64,000 bases of DNA from Picocystis sp. L7 (taxonomy: Eukaryota > Chlorophyta > Picocystophyceae > Picocystales > Picocystaceae): contig QXJR01000012.1 of the NCBI GenBank assembly GCA_020975725.1, positions 186,001 through 250,000 of the forward strand, read 5' to 3'. How positions within the stretch are numbered: position 1 is the first letter of the stretch; each line of letters begins with the position of its first letter. The position numbers were made by a program, and so were the translations under genes. The notes under the pieces were generated by a model that saw only the letters and a program-made list of their open reading frames with translations, did not search any database and was not told the origin of the DNA. Below, piece after piece: positions 52,934 through 63,794 of this stretch.

Positions 52934-54637
52934 TTATTTCTTCCTTCCTTTTACTTTATTTGTTTTCCCTTTCCTCTTGGATGGTGTATTGCCACTCAAC
53001 TCTGCATTTGTCTTGTTGCTGTTTGACTTCTTGGCCTGTGCAAGCTCTTGCTCTGCTTCCATTCTTGCAGCTTTGACCCAGCCCTTTTCGCGCTTTCTCT
53101 TTCTAGGCGCGGGATCGGAACCCTCATTTTCATTTTTCTCATTGTCTGGCGCCGTCTCAGGATGGACATCGTCCCAAGGAGGTGTGCTTGCATCTTTGCC
53201 TAAGCCCTCCATGTCTTCTTCTAGCCCCAAGGCTGCACGTTTCTCCATGATGGTTTCTTCGGCCACCTCATCTTCCGTGGCTTGAGGAATTTGATTGCTG
53301 GTCTTTTTGAACTTTGCCACAAAAAATCCATCCATGTTGTGTACATGAGGATAGAACCTGCGTGTGTGTTGCACACTAGGGTGAAATCTATACTCCCTGT
53401 ACCGGGTGAGCCCTGGCTGGCCAAATTCTAGTCCCGCCGGCACAAGCTTCACATTCCTTTTTCGGAGTGCATAATTCACAACCGCTTCGTTTTCATCCAC
53501 CAGGATACTGCACGTGCTGTAAACGATGTAACCACCGCTCTTGCTGTTGGCATTCACACAATCAATCGCGGCCAGGAGGAGCTGCTTCTGCAGATGGGCT
53601 CGTTGGAAAATTTCCAGCTGACTCTTGCTCACTTTCACGGATGCGTCTTTCGAGATCACCCCTGTTCCGCTGCATGGCGCATCAAGTAGCACACGATCCA
53701 TGGACTTCTCTCCGATGGCTTTAGGGAGCTCCCTTCCATCGTAGTTGCACACAATGGTGTTTTGAACCCCCATGCGCTGGATATTGGCGCTGAGGCTCTT
53801 GATTCTCTTTGGGTTGATTTCATTGGCAAAGACGACCCCGGTATTTTTCATCAAGGATGAGATGTACGTAGTTTTCCCCCCGGGTGCTGCTGCCATATCT
53901 ACAATCTGCTCTTTTTCTTGTGGAGCCAGGGCAATGACTGGTAGGAAACTAGAAGCGCTTTGAAGCATGTAGTGACCTGCAAGATATTCTGGTGTTGCTC
54001 CGACGGGTACTTTGGATTCGTACACAACCAGTCCTACCTTGGACCACTTGCTCAGCGGATCTAGATTGACGCCCCGTTGGATGAGTGTGGCTGCCAGTTC
54101 TCTCCTCCTGGTTTTCAGCGTGTTCGTCCTCAGCACCACAGGTCTGGGCTTCTCGTAAGCTTCCATGAGTTCGACTGCCTCCGCTACATTGAAGAGAGAC
54201 AACAATTCGTCCAGCAAGAAATCGTTGTATCCGTAGTATGTGGTGAGGTCTCTCTTTAACCTATCCATGTAGTCCTTCCTGGACATCTCAGGCTTCCGCA
54301 TCTCTCGGAACCTGCAGAGCACTCGGACGGTCTCTTGGATGCGGTGTTGCACGGCAGCAAGGTCAGTTCCATCGAGCACTTCATCCCCGGCATCGTTCTC
54401 TACTCCTTCTCCCACGACGTTCATCTCCATGTCCTCTTCTTCCGTTTCCATTGATTCGTCCCCTTCCGACAGTTCTTCTTCTTCTTCTTCCACTTCGGAG
54501 GATTCCACTTCCGTCCTCGCTTCTTCTTCTGCTTCTTCTCCCATTGATTCCACTTTCACTCGTCCCGTGTTCTTCTCCTTCGAAACCTTCGTCTCTGCTT
54601 TGGACTTCGTCCCGTTCCTTCGCAGCTTCGTCGCCAT
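52934..54637 (-). CDS. NOP2: NOP2/NOL1 rRNA m5C methyltransferase
   Basis: NOP2 makes 5-methylcytosine in the large-subunit rRNA and is needed for pre-60S assembly in the nucleolus. The catalytic domain has [20 protein letters not shown] for SAM binding, [20 protein letters not shown] with the PC cysteine, and [20 protein letters not shown] with the TC cysteine. The family ending [13 protein letters not shown] follows. The N-terminal third is acidic ([20 protein letters not shown]) and the C-terminus is Lys-rich, a nucleolar pattern. Two starts are possible: 54637 ([12 protein letters not shown], used here) and 54718 (adds a Gly/Arg-rich stretch). No intron. It converges on the SMP/C2 gene with only 58 bp between stops. 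Confidence 0.92.
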   Translation of the reverse strand: MATKLRRNGTKSKAETKVSKEKNTGRVKVESMGEEAEEEARTEVESSEVEEEEEELSEGDESMETEEEDMEMNVVGEGVENDAGDEVLDGTDLAAVQHRIQETVRVLCRFREMRKPEMSRKDYMDRLKRDLTTYYGYNDFLLDELLSLFNVAEAVELMEAYEKPRPVVLRTNTLKTRRRELAATLIQRGVNLDPLSKWSKVGLVVYESKVPVGATPEYLAGHYMLQSASSFLPVIALAPQEKEQIVDMAAAPGGKTTYISSLMKNTGVVFANEINPKRIKSLSANIQRMGVQNTIVCNYDGRELPKAIGEKSMDRVLLDAPCSGTGVISKDASVKVSKSQLEIFQRAHLQKQLLLAAIDCVNANSKSGGYIVYSTCSILVDENEAVVNYALRKRNVKLVPAGLEFGQPGLTRYREYRFHPSVQHTRRFYPHVHNMDGFFVAKFKKTSNQIPQATEDEVAEETIMEKRAALGLEEDMEGLGKDASTPPWDDVHPETAPDNEKNENEGSDPAPRKRKREKGWVKAARMEAEQELAQAKKSNSNKTNAELSGNTPSKRKGKTNKVKGRKK

Positions 54638-56002
54638 CCTTCGCCGCCGCCTCTGCCATCCTCGTTCCCCCCTCCAACCGCCCCCACCCCGTTTATCGAT
54701 ACCTTTCTCCATCTCCATCGAGATTAACGTGAAGATATCGCAACGTGAAGTTTAGGATACGGATGGGAGTTAATCATTCTGTCAAATCCCTGTGGATCGT
54801 CGAATTCACCCGGAGTTAAGTCGAAGGAGGGAGGTGTGGGCCGGGAACGGTGGGAGTGCGACCACGAACGGGATGAATTTGATGGAGATGGACGAAGAAG
54901 GATCAACGAAGCGTGCATGGTAGGATGGAGAGAGAGAGATTGCACGGGGAACGCGAGACGTGCTTCCCGCGCCGAGGTGGCACCCAAGGCATGGAAGGTG
55001 GTCCATTGAATCGTTGAAAGGGTGGTTCAACCTCGGTATCTCGATGATTGGTCGATCTCGATCCTTTGCACATTGAAAGAGGTTTCCAATCCTCCTTCCT
55101 CGTCGATCTCAAGGGAGAGGCAACGCCGGCAAGCAGACGTAGAGTGGCACGAGGACCCACGCTTGCACGGAACATGGGACGCTATCGTGGACCCACAACT
55201 GGAGACGGAGCGATGGGACGCACGGAAAAGAGGGTCATCACGCGTACGCACCCGCGTTGGCGTGGGGAGACGAGCATAGACGGCGTGTGGGTGGGGGGAT
55301 GTCCGCCCATGAACCGCCATGGATCGGAGTAGGTGTTTTTGTTTACATCTCGTGCCTGGCAATTTGTTCGAGGCGAGCTCTTTTCGTCCGGAGCTCCGCC
55401 GGCGTGGACGGGTCCGCCGAGGTGGGCGTAGATGCTTTGGACAGTTGCGCGTGCTCTTGTGCCGCTTGTTTGCAAAAGCATCGGTAGGTACGGCGAGCGA
55501 AATGTCTTTCCTTCTTGGCACATGGAGCATCGGTCCATGTATTGGTTGGCGCATCCGGCGAAGTGTTCTTCCGTTTCTTCGTTCCTCGGTAGTTCGCTTC
55601 GTGGTGAATTCAACCTCTGTAGCGTGTGGCTTGGCTTGGATGGGATCGATGGAATTGATTGGACGCGCGACGCGGCGGTGGGATTCCTTGTCCGTTTCTT
55701 CTTGCTGCGCTTCCACGTGGTCCGTGTTCCATGGGGATGCACCTTCCGAGGTCTTTTCGAAGCTCCTTGGATCTCTTCGCCACGTCCACGTCCCCTTACT
55801 TGCCTTCGCCTGGGTCCACAAGGACCACCTCCCCTCACCCCACCCGAGAAGAAACTCCCATGAGGGGGAGGCCAGGGGGGGGAAAGGAAAGCCACGAATT
55901 GGACCCGAACCATCGGTCTTCGGTTTCTCCCTCCCTTTCGATCGGATCGGACCTCGGGTCAAACCCTGGGTTTGACCCGAGGTCGGTCCGGTTCAGTGGG
56001 CC
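54638..56002. other. Divergent intergenic region with a Cys-containing frame
   Basis: About 1.3 kb between NOP2 (minus) and UTP13 (plus). On the minus strand, 55182-55913 is open and contains EETEEHFAGCANQYMDRCSMC; another frame over the same bases ends LRTKRARLEQIARHEM and a stop. These hint at a small spliced Cys-rich protein, but no consistent exon model could be built, so no gene is called. Confidence 0.35.
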
Positions 56003-58669
56003 ATGGCGCCACGTGCACGGGCATGGCGCATCCGCGCGCGCTTGTCTCCGAGCTACGTGGGCGGACCTTTCTGCGCCACTTCGCGAGGATGGATGCTGGC
56101 ATGTGGTGCAGTGGTGCGCCTGCACGTGCCACCGCGGCCACCAGGCGCAGGCGCGCCCGTGGGAAGCGAGGAAGGCGCCACGAAGGCGAAGGCCATGGAG
56201 CTGGCGCCGCCTGGCGAGGAACGAAACGCGTGGGAAGAGGTGGACGGAAGCGCCGTCACCGCCCTGTGGACGGATCGAAGCGGACAGGAAACCGTGATGG
56301 CGTCCAGGAACGGCGCCGTGAAAGGTTTCGGTGCGCGATGGCGCCTGCACCACGTGCCGACGTGCGTGTGCGCCGCCACGAGCGCCGAAGAAAGGCGCTT
56401 CGTCGCGGTGGGATGCGCCGATGGAAGCGTCTTGGCGTGGACGGTGGACGGACGTGGACGACGTGCCGTGCCGAAAGGAGAGACGAGACACGCACACCAA
56501 GGTCCCGTGCACGCCATCGCCATGGACGAAGCCCAACGCGCCGCCGTCTCCGTCGGACAAGACGGATGCGTGCGGTTCTGGAGCTGGAAGGGAGAAGAGC
56601 TCGCGCACGTGGACGTGGTGAAAGGACACGATGCAGCAGCCACCGACGTGGACGTGCATGGGAAGGAACGCGTCGCCGTGTCCGTGGCCAGGGATGGAAC
56701 CGCAATCGTGTGGGACCTCCAAACCAGGACCACCAAGAGGACCGTAGTCGCAGGCGAAGAAGCGCTGGAAGCCGTGGCCTTCGTGCCGAAAGAATGGATG
56801 GAACGAGATGAAGGTAAAGACGTAAGAACCGCGGTCAGGAAAGGAAGCATCGAAAGGAAAAACAAGGCACAAGCAGGACTCTGGTTCTGGACCGGGGGAG
56901 ACCAAGGCAAACTGCGCCTCTGGGATGCCGACACAGGAAACTGCAAATTGCAAGTGGAAATCGAAGGAGCGTCCACCGGCGACGGAATCCTGGGGATCCA
57001 ACTGGTGAAAGAGAAGAAACAGCTGGTCTGCACCACCACCGACGGTCGGGTGTTGTGCTACCAGTTCCACACCAACCCAAGAGACGAGAGGGAGGTGGGC
57101 AGCCTGGAATTGCTCCATCAACTCGTGGGAAACAGCGACGAAATCGTGGACCTCAGGTTCCTGGCAGGGAAAGGGAACGAACTCCTGCTGGCCGCTGCCA
57201 CCAACAGCACGCACATCCACGTGCATCGGACGGACGACCTGGACTGCGTGGCAACCCTAGTTGGACACCAGCACACTGTCCTGTGCCTAGACGTTGCCGC
57301 GATTGAAGATCAGGAAACGCTCCTGGCTTCGGGCAGCAAAGACCAGACACTTCGAATCTGGACCTTGGAATCGAATGGACAACGGTATCAGGGCCGTTGT
57401 GTAGCCACAGGAGAAGGACACATGGGAGCAGTCGGAGCCGTCGCATTCGCCCATCCCAAGGGAGGGAACGTGGGGTTCGTGGCCACCGCGGGTGCCGACA
57501 GACTGCTCAAAGTTTGGTCCTTGCAACCGTTAGCAGAAAAGAGGAAGCAGGGTCCAGATGAAGAGGCAAAGCCCCTTGCACTGAAAGCCACAGCGGCAAT
57601 CGCTGCCCACGACAAGGAAATAAATACGGTGGCCGTGGCTCCTAACAACCTGTATTTGGCAACGGGTTCGTTGGACAAAACCGTCAAAGTCTGGCAGATG
57701 CCACACCTCTCGCTGCACGTGGCTTTGAAAGGTCACCGTCGAGGGATCTGGTCCCTCCAGTTTTCTCCCATCGACAAGGTGTTGGCTTCTGCCAGCGGAG
57801 ATAGGACCATACGCTTGTGGAATCTGGCAGACGGCACCTGCATTCGAACGCTGGAAGGGCACACTAGCAGCGTCCTCAAGTGTCAATTTGCTTCCTATGG
57901 AACCCAGATTCTCAGTGCCGGAGCCGATGGCCTCCTCAAGCATTGGGAGGTGAGGAATGGAGAGTGCATCGGCACATTCGATGAACACGAGGACAAGGTT
58001 TGGGCCCTTTGTTCGAACGAGGAAGAAAAAGTGCTGGCAACAGGTGGGGGGGACTCCACGATTCAGATTTGGAGGGATGAGACGGAGCAGGAGGTAATGC
58101 AAGCACAAGAAGAGGAGGTCAATCGGGTAGCAAAGGAGCAAGAACTCTCAAACGCATTGAAGCAGCATCAGTTTGGTGCTGCTGCTAAGATTGCATTTGA
58201 ACTAAACAGGCCTCACAACTTGCTCACCGTCTGCACCGAGCTTCTTTCCCTGGAAGAAGAGCCTTTGCAGCTCCTCTCTCCATTGGTCAGCGAGTGGTCT
58301 GGAGAGAAACTCGCCAGAGCTCTTGAATTTGTGAGAGATTGGACGACCAACAAGAGGCACTGTCATGTGGGGCAAAAAGTCCTCCAGGCCGTTTTGCAAA
58401 CAAAGAGCCCAGAGGACATTCTGAAAGTCCCTGGCATAGAGAGCCTACTAGAAGCAATCCAACCGTACACAGAAAGACACTTTAACCGTATCAACCGACT
58501 GATTCAAAGCACATTTCTGCTGGACATGGCACTCGGTTCAATGAATGTTTTGGAGGCAGAGGATATGGAGGCGAATGATGGTTCCGAACCTGTGCAGGCT
58601 ATGGACGGACCATACTTGGGCGATCCTGCGATTGTTCCAAAGCGAAGTCGGGCAGGGATTGCCGCATGA
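56003..58669 (+). CDS. UTP13: UTP13/TBL3, WD40 protein of the SSU processome
   Basis: UTP13 is a UTP-B subunit of the small-subunit processome that handles early 18S pre-rRNA folding and cleavage. The 888-aa product is mostly tandem WD40 repeats, about a dozen, for example HQGPVHAIAMDEAQRAAVSV, GHQHTVLCLDVAAIEDQETL, HDKEINTVAVAPNNLYLATG and GHRRGIWSLQFSPIDKVLAS. A helical Utp13 C-terminal domain follows (about 690-860) with ELSNALKQHQFGAAAKIAFE, NRPHNLLTVCTELL and LLEAIQPYTERHFNRINRL, which distinguishes it from PWP2 and other processome WD proteins. It is intronless. The first half is visibly more GC-rich than the second. The start is the first ATG, just before SPSYVGGPF, the usual beginning of the first propeller. 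Confidence 0.9.
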   Translation: MAPRARAWRIRARLSPSYVGGPFCATSRGWMLACGAVVRLHVPPRPPGAGAPVGSEEGATKAKAMELAPPGEERNAWEEVDGSAVTALWTDRSGQETVMASRNGAVKGFGARWRLHHVPTCVCAATSAEERRFVAVGCADGSVLAWTVDGRGRRAVPKGETRHAHQGPVHAIAMDEAQRAAVSVGQDGCVRFWSWKGEELAHVDVVKGHDAAATDVDVHGKERVAVSVARDGTAIVWDLQTRTTKRTVVAGEEALEAVAFVPKEWMERDEGKDVRTAVRKGSIERKNKAQAGLWFWTGGDQGKLRLWDADTGNCKLQVEIEGASTGDGILGIQLVKEKKQLVCTTTDGRVLCYQFHTNPRDEREVGSLELLHQLVGNSDEIVDLRFLAGKGNELLLAAATNSTHIHVHRTDDLDCVATLVGHQHTVLCLDVAAIEDQETLLASGSKDQTLRIWTLESNGQRYQGRCVATGEGHMGAVGAVAFAHPKGGNVGFVATAGADRLLKVWSLQPLAEKRKQGPDEEAKPLALKATAAIAAHDKEINTVAVAPNNLYLATGSLDKTVKVWQMPHLSLHVALKGHRRGIWSLQFSPIDKVLASASGDRTIRLWNLADGTCIRTLEGHTSSVLKCQFASYGTQILSAGADGLLKHWEVRNGECIGTFDEHEDKVWALCSNEEEKVLATGGGDSTIQIWRDETEQEVMQAQEEEVNRVAKEQELSNALKQHQFGAAAKIAFELNRPHNLLTVCTELLSLEEEPLQLLSPLVSEWSGEKLARALEFVRDWTTNKRHCHVGQKVLQAVLQTKSPEDILKVPGIESLLEAIQPYTERHFNRINRLIQSTFLLDMALGSMNVLEAEDMEANDGSEPVQAMDGPYLGDPAIVPKRSRAGIAA

Positions 58670-58726
58670 GAAATAAGCAACGGCAATTTGTGGGTCATAA
58701 ATTCGTGTTTCGATGACACTTGAAGC

Positions 58727-58732
58727 AATAAA
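58727..58732 (+). terminator. AATAAA poly(A) signal of UTP13
   Basis: AATAAA about 58 bp after the UTP13 stop codon, in the short space before the convergent lipase gene ends at 58800. Confidence 0.45.
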
Positions 58733-58799
58733 TCCATGTTTTTTGTTATTTCACCCTAAGCAAGTGCACTCCCGATGTTAATTTACTGGCGACTTCATG

Positions 58800-60290
58800 T
58801 CATGTACCACTCACAGCCAACACTGGTGAACGAGTGTACTTGTCCAGAATTTCAAGCGCAGTGGGGTACACCTTCGTGTAACCTTCGGAACCCCAAATAA
58901 AATCGCAGTGGCGGACATGCGGTAACCTCCATGCACCAACAAGGTTCCCAGAACCCTTAAGTATTTCTGCTAAGGTATTGACATCTTGGTTGTTCCCCAA
59001 CGCATCTCTTTCTCCGCTGAAAATGGCAATCGGCGTGCTTATCCGGGAAAGATTATATTCGGGTGGGCTGCTGGCACCGTACATGAACAAGTTTTTCTCT
59101 GGCCCATAGTCGAATTGCTGAAACTTGCTAAGGCCAGTCTGGTCCAAAGTGCGCATGAGCTGTGCAAAGTGCACCAAAGCTTTCGTAGAGATTCCTGCTG
59201 GCACGAACGAAGCATACACTGGAAGACGCGTAGTATTGATATTGTACGTCGGGTCGAAGTTGTACTTCCACTCACGGTCTGGGACACTTACCATTTCCCA
59301 GAGCGTGCGAACACATTTCTCGGGGCTTTCCTCGCACATCATGGGAAATGCTACCTTTAAAAACGAGGTGGAATGCATGAAGCTGCGTCTCCCTAGCATT
59401 TGAAAAAGCTCGTCGTCGGAGGTTGCCTTGGCATAAAATTCCAGCATTGGGCTGCCTGCATGCCCAAGGAAGGCAACAGGGGCCAGAAGTACGACGGTCG
59501 AGACCTTTTCCGCAAGCTCCTCGTCTTCATCAAGGGAAAGCGCTGCTAAGGTCTGGCTGGTTCCTTGTGAGTGTGCAACGATGGCCACTTTTTGTTCTGG
59601 CGCTGCATCGATGTATCTCAACAGACAAGAAATTTCAGCAGGCAGGTCGAACTTTCCCATCTCATGAAAGCTAAAATCCCAAAACGCATTGGTGGAAGGA
59701 TGAACACGGACGTGTTTCTCGCTGAAGCTGTTGCCTCGATTGTTTCCCATCCAGACGTCGTACCCAGCGTCTGCTGCCAGGAATCCAAGGGACTGGTTTG
59801 CAGAGTTGGCCACCCATGTGTAGCTGGAATCCAAAACACCGTGTTTGAGGAGGAGTGGAGGTCTCATCTCGGATGTTTGAGCTCCCTCCCGTCCATGCGG
59901 GATGCGGTGCATCGTCAGAAGGTATCCATCTTTCGTCTCGCAGGTGTATTCTTCAAACGGGTACCCTTTCTCTTCCACCAGCGTCCGAATGGACACGCCC
60001 ACGTCCGTATCTTTCGGCTTGTACGATTCCAGTTTGGATTCGAAGTCTTTTGGGAGCTTCTCACGGTCGCCTAACTCGACCACGTCGCCAAAGTAATGCG
60101 AAGCAGCTGTTCGATAGATTTGGGAGGCCTCGTCGGTCGCACTCTCCATCGCTTCACCGTCGCTTTCGCTGCTCTTCGAGCCCGGAGACGCCTCCCATCG
60201 ATCTTTCAAGGCCATGTTCGACCTTGACATGACCGAAGGCACGGCCAGAAGCCACGCCACGGCCATCCAACGCGCCATGGATGCGCACAT
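58800..60290 (-). CDS. Secreted/lysosomal acid lipase family (LIPA-like)
   Basis: An alpha/beta hydrolase of the gastric/lysosomal acid lipase family that should hydrolyse neutral lipids such as sterol esters or triglycerides. The N-terminus has a signal peptide (MARWMAVAWLLAVPSVMSRS) and a Ser/Glu-rich linker. The lipase entry motif is YPFEEYTCETKDGYLLTMHR, then PPLLLKHGVLDSSYTWV and GYDVWMGNNRGNSFSEKHV. The catalytic Ser is in AIVAHSQGT, the Asp in FSGERDALG and the His in VRHCDFIWG. The open frame starts at 60341; ATGs at 60290 and 60278 both put the signal peptide at the front. The coding region is intronless, 496 aa from 60290, longer than animal acid lipases (about 400) because of the N-terminal linker. 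Confidence 0.88.
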   Translation of the reverse strand: MCASMARWMAVAWLLAVPSVMSRSNMALKDRWEASPGSKSSESDGEAMESATDEASQIYRTAASHYFGDVVELGDREKLPKDFESKLESYKPKDTDVGVSIRTLVEEKGYPFEEYTCETKDGYLLTMHRIPHGREGAQTSEMRPPLLLKHGVLDSSYTWVANSANQSLGFLAADAGYDVWMGNNRGNSFSEKHVRVHPSTNAFWDFSFHEMGKFDLPAEISCLLRYIDAAPEQKVAIVAHSQGTSQTLAALSLDEDEELAEKVSTVVLLAPVAFLGHAGSPMLEFYAKATSDDELFQMLGRRSFMHSTSFLKVAFPMMCEESPEKCVRTLWEMVSVPDREWKYNFDPTYNINTTRLPVYASFVPAGISTKALVHFAQLMRTLDQTGLSKFQQFDYGPEKNLFMYGASSPPEYNLSRISTPIAIFSGERDALGNNQDVNTLAEILKGSGNLVGAWRLPHVRHCDFIWGSEGYTKVYPTALEILDKYTRSPVLAVSGT

Positions 60291-61377
60291 GTGCGATGCT
60301 TCGTGGTTGGCGACGGTTCGTGTCTGTCGAAGTCGAACCATCCGCGGGAACCCCGATACCTCGATCCTGGGTCCACGTCCCTTTCACGGTCGCCCGATCG
60401 AACCCGAATCGACCCGGGTCTACGCGGAATTCGAACCGTTGGGACGCAGACCGGGGCGTTCGAAAAGAACGAGAAGGAACGCACGATCGGAATAGACCGG
60501 AAGGTGTCGGGGTCGAGGTTCGGGATCGTGACCCTCGGAGAACCCGACGGTGGGGAGACGGTCATCCAGAATGTCGCGATGAACGAGGAGTTTCATGATC
60601 GATTGCCCCATCCACAGTGTTGCATGAAGGCAGATGCTGTGATCTGCAGGCGGTTGTGGATCTTCAAGGAGGGAAAATATCTGGGCAGAGGTGGTGTGGC
60701 AACGACAGACCACCAGGAAGGAGAAGACAGGGAAGACACCACAGAGAAGTGGTCGGAAGGAAGGATGAGCAATGTGGCGGATCCAATCCAGTCCTGAAAA
60801 GACAATCCAACGTGACCGAAGAGAAGCCTGTTGCTTCACGCCTTCGTACCTGAAAACTGATGTCCTTGACCCAGCCGGAACAAGGACAGACAAGAAAGGT
60901 TGGGACGCCGTCCGAATACAGGACATGCAAAGCATGCCCCGCAGGGGAACATGCTGTTGAACACTGAAATGCCAAGAGTGAGACATCACGAATTAGTTTA
61001 TTCTTTCTTCTCCTCGTTTGCAAAAGAATTGTGTAGAAGTTTACTCTGTGCACTTTCTCCACCGCCGAAAGACAACAAAGAAATCTTCGCCTGATGATTG
61101 CATCCGTGCATTGCATTGTGCAGAACGCACACAGATGCTACTCTTCTTGTGACCGACCAGGACCATGGTTGAAACGCAATGTTCTTTCCCGAAAGCATGA
61201 AGGTAGGCAATGTTTCACTCAACACGTCAAACCTCAAGCGCTTCGAATCTTCCTTATGTGTCGCTGTGCAATGTTTCCTTCCAGTACCCCACATGCTTTG
61301 AAACATGCGAACTATCCACATTCCACTCCTGGAGTTATTGAGAAGCTTGCAATTTCTTGCAAAGGTGCAGGACCATC
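60291..61377. other. Intergenic with an uncertain open frame
   Basis: About 1.1 kb between the lipase (minus) and mTERF (minus) genes. A plus-strand frame contains MNEEFHDRLPHPQCC (60579) to a stop at 60797, with VICRRLWIFKEGKYLGRGG in it; I do not recognise it. Nothing else stands out. Confidence 0.3.
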
Positions 61378-62487
61378 TTATTCGCCAGGTGGTGCACGTT
61401 TCGTCCGTTGTTTGGGTGGGTTACCTGAAAGAAACCTCTTTGCAAAGACATCCTCATTAGGTGGAAGCCAGGTAGACATCTTTGGTCTCAGGCCTTGTTC
61501 TTGAAGGAGTGCGAACCTGGGTTGTATTCTCTGACTGAGGCTGTAAGTGACGTAGTGCGGAAAGTCAACCAAATCTTCCAGCTGTCCCTCCATGACGGTT
61601 TGCAGATATTCAATCTTTTGGACGAGGTTCTTCGTAATGGAAGCACTTAGCACACCTGGACAACGCTTGATCATTAGAGTCAGCTGTTCATCCGTGAATC
61701 CACAACCTTTTAAAAACTCGATTTTGGGTTTTAGGTTGTTCTCAACGCTGTAGCTAAGAATAGCCGGCTGTTTCCGTACGAGCAAGGCAACGTCATCTTT
61801 GGAAAGACCAAGAGATTCATAGTACGTCACTGTACGTTGCAGATTATCCTTCACGCTCAGGCCAAGGATCTGTGGGTGTCTGCACACGATAGCACTGAAT
61901 TCTTGGAGAGGTATACCTAGTACTTTGTTGAGGTACTCAACAGTTGGCTTTAGTTTTTCATCGATCGAACAGCCAATGATGGACGGAGATCTGGTGAGTA
62001 TCCGTCCAAACTGCGTACCGGAGATACCGATCCCATTTAAGAATTCCATGACCGGTATCATTTTGTTCTCGATACTGTATCCCACAATGGGTGGGAACCG
62101 AGCTAGGATTTTGGCCAGATCTTCTTGCTTGACGCCCACTTCGAGCAAGAACTGCACGGTTTCGGCGATTTTTTTCTCCGGATCGTAGCTAAGGATGCGT
62201 GCATTCCTTTCCACCAAAGAAGTGAGTTTGGTTTCTGGCACTCCTAGCTGTCGCAGATACGTCACCACCGTTTGAGCTCGGTGCGACACCACTGCGTCCT
62301 TGTCCACGTGTTTCACCAGCACGTCGGACGCTCCATTCCTACGCCACACCTGAGGCACCAAGCGCAGGATCGCGCGACGCAGCATCGCGACGCCAAAACG
62401 CGGTTCCTTTCCGAGTCTGCAAACCGTATCGATCCGACGAATACCGTGTCTCGTGCCACAAACGCATCCCTTGCTGAACCGAACCAC
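61378..62487 (-). CDS. mTERF-domain organellar gene-expression protein
   Basis: mTERF proteins bind organellar nucleic acids and act in transcription termination, splicing or ribosome assembly. The 369-aa product has about seven tandem mTERF repeats with the typical proline-ending third motif: LARFPPIVGYSIENKMIPVM, LTRSPSIIGCSIDEKLKPTV, VCRHPQILGLSVKDNLQRTV, VRKQPAILSYSVENNLKPKI and IKRCPGVLSASITKNLVQKI. The region before the repeats (MLRRAILRLVPQVWRRNGA, start at 62385) is a basic amphipathic stretch like a mitochondrial presequence; the longer start at 62487 adds 34 residues. The C-terminus is basic and Pro-rich. Whether it goes to plastid or mitochondrion cannot be told from the sequence. 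Confidence 0.9.
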   Translation of the reverse strand: MVRFSKGCVCGTRHGIRRIDTVCRLGKEPRFGVAMLRRAILRLVPQVWRRNGASDVLVKHVDKDAVVSHRAQTVVTYLRQLGVPETKLTSLVERNARILSYDPEKKIAETVQFLLEVGVKQEDLAKILARFPPIVGYSIENKMIPVMEFLNGIGISGTQFGRILTRSPSIIGCSIDEKLKPTVEYLNKVLGIPLQEFSAIVCRHPQILGLSVKDNLQRTVTYYESLGLSKDDVALLVRKQPAILSYSVENNLKPKIEFLKGCGFTDEQLTLMIKRCPGVLSASITKNLVQKIEYLQTVMEGQLEDLVDFPHYVTYSLSQRIQPRFALLQEQGLRPKMSTWLPPNEDVFAKRFLSGNPPKQRTKRAPPGE

Positions 62488-63673
62488 TTAACTTTGTCCA
62501 CTTCGAGAGGAACCTTGGCCATGGAAGGCTCAGTCGACGGTTCATTCTTTGGGTAAGTGGCGCACGCGTCCTAAGGCTTGAGGGAGAACCGGGATGGAAG
62601 GCCGGCCACCAGCGGAGATGATTGGGATGCAAAGGAAGTGGACGTGACAATGATGCAGGCAAGGATCAAGGCATTTCTTCCTTTCTCAATGAAAAAAGGC
62701 ATGTTGGCGCACACGCTTCGTTGGTGTGCCTCGTCGTGGCCTAGCGAGGTCGAGGGAAGGAGCTAATGGGAACCTTGCATTACATCCCATGGATGCTCAT
62801 TTATCGACTTGATCCATCGATGAAACGCACATCGGGTTGGGGTGATTTCGCTTGATCCGCGTCGCGCTTCCTCTTGCCGCTAGTCGCCTTCACTACAGAT
62901 GTAGCTTGTGGTGCTAACATGCAAGGTTCGAAAGCAAAAGGAAGGAGATGCAACAATTGTCAACACGGGGACGATGAACTTCAACAGGAGAAAGAATGAT
63001 CCATGTCATTTTGAAACGGCCTAGTTGTTGGACTATCATCGATGAGTCGACTTGAACCCTTTCCGCATGCCGATTTCTGTTGTTTCTTTCTCCTTTTATA
63101 GAAAAATTGCCTACATCGCACGCCACACGCTCCATTCATGTCGGTGCCAATTGCCTCTACCGCGCGAGAGGGGTTTGTATAGCTATTCTTACTTTGGGAG
63201 TGGGTTTGCAACTCTCATCTCCTCCTCCACAACGCATCACCTTTTTTTCGCTCGGGACGTACCAATGGTACTAAAGGACTTTCTCCAACTGGCTCAAGTG
63301 TTGCCCTCGACACCGCCTTCATCTGACAACATCAATCGTGGTAGAGACTCAAATCCACGACAAGGCATGGCTTGTTCTGATGCCACTGTTCCTATCCAAG
63401 TCTTGGTCGTGCCTTCATTGATCTCCCGTTCCACTTGCGCATGGAAGCGACAACCTCCTCGAACCACACGTCGCACACCGTTGCTTTGCAATACACGTTT
63501 GGATCCAACTCCCTCCCCATGCATGGCGGCACCCATTCATGTGTCCCCCGCTCCATCCACGGTTGTGGACCTTCCTTTTAGCAAATCCCCTTTGTTGAAA
63601 GAATTGCCTTTTCAATAGGGAGCAAGCCCACATTTAGTGATCGAGTCCATCCTTCACCCAAGTCCAATACCAA
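62488..63673. other. Intergenic DNA with no recognised gene
   Basis: A plus-strand frame at 63052-63618 (188 aa, Ser/Pro/Thr-rich, containing VLKDFLQLAQVLPSTPPSSD) is the longest; it has no motif I can name and may be non-coding. No RNA gene was seen. Confidence 0.35.
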
Positions 63674-63697
63674 GTGTTGCGACCTTGATCGCAACAC
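63674..63697. repeat. Perfect 9-bp inverted repeat (hairpin)
   Basis: GTGTTGCGA (63674-63682) and its exact reverse complement TCGCAACAC (63689-63697) flank a 6-nt loop, CCTTGA. No T-run follows, so a bacterial-type terminator is not implied. Confidence 0.8.
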
Positions 63698-63794
63698 AAG
63701 TCACTCGCCGCCGTCGATGGCGAGGAATCTTGCATTGGAGAGGAGGAACAGCGAGCTATCCAAAAGACAAAAGCATAATGTACGAATCCCCATG

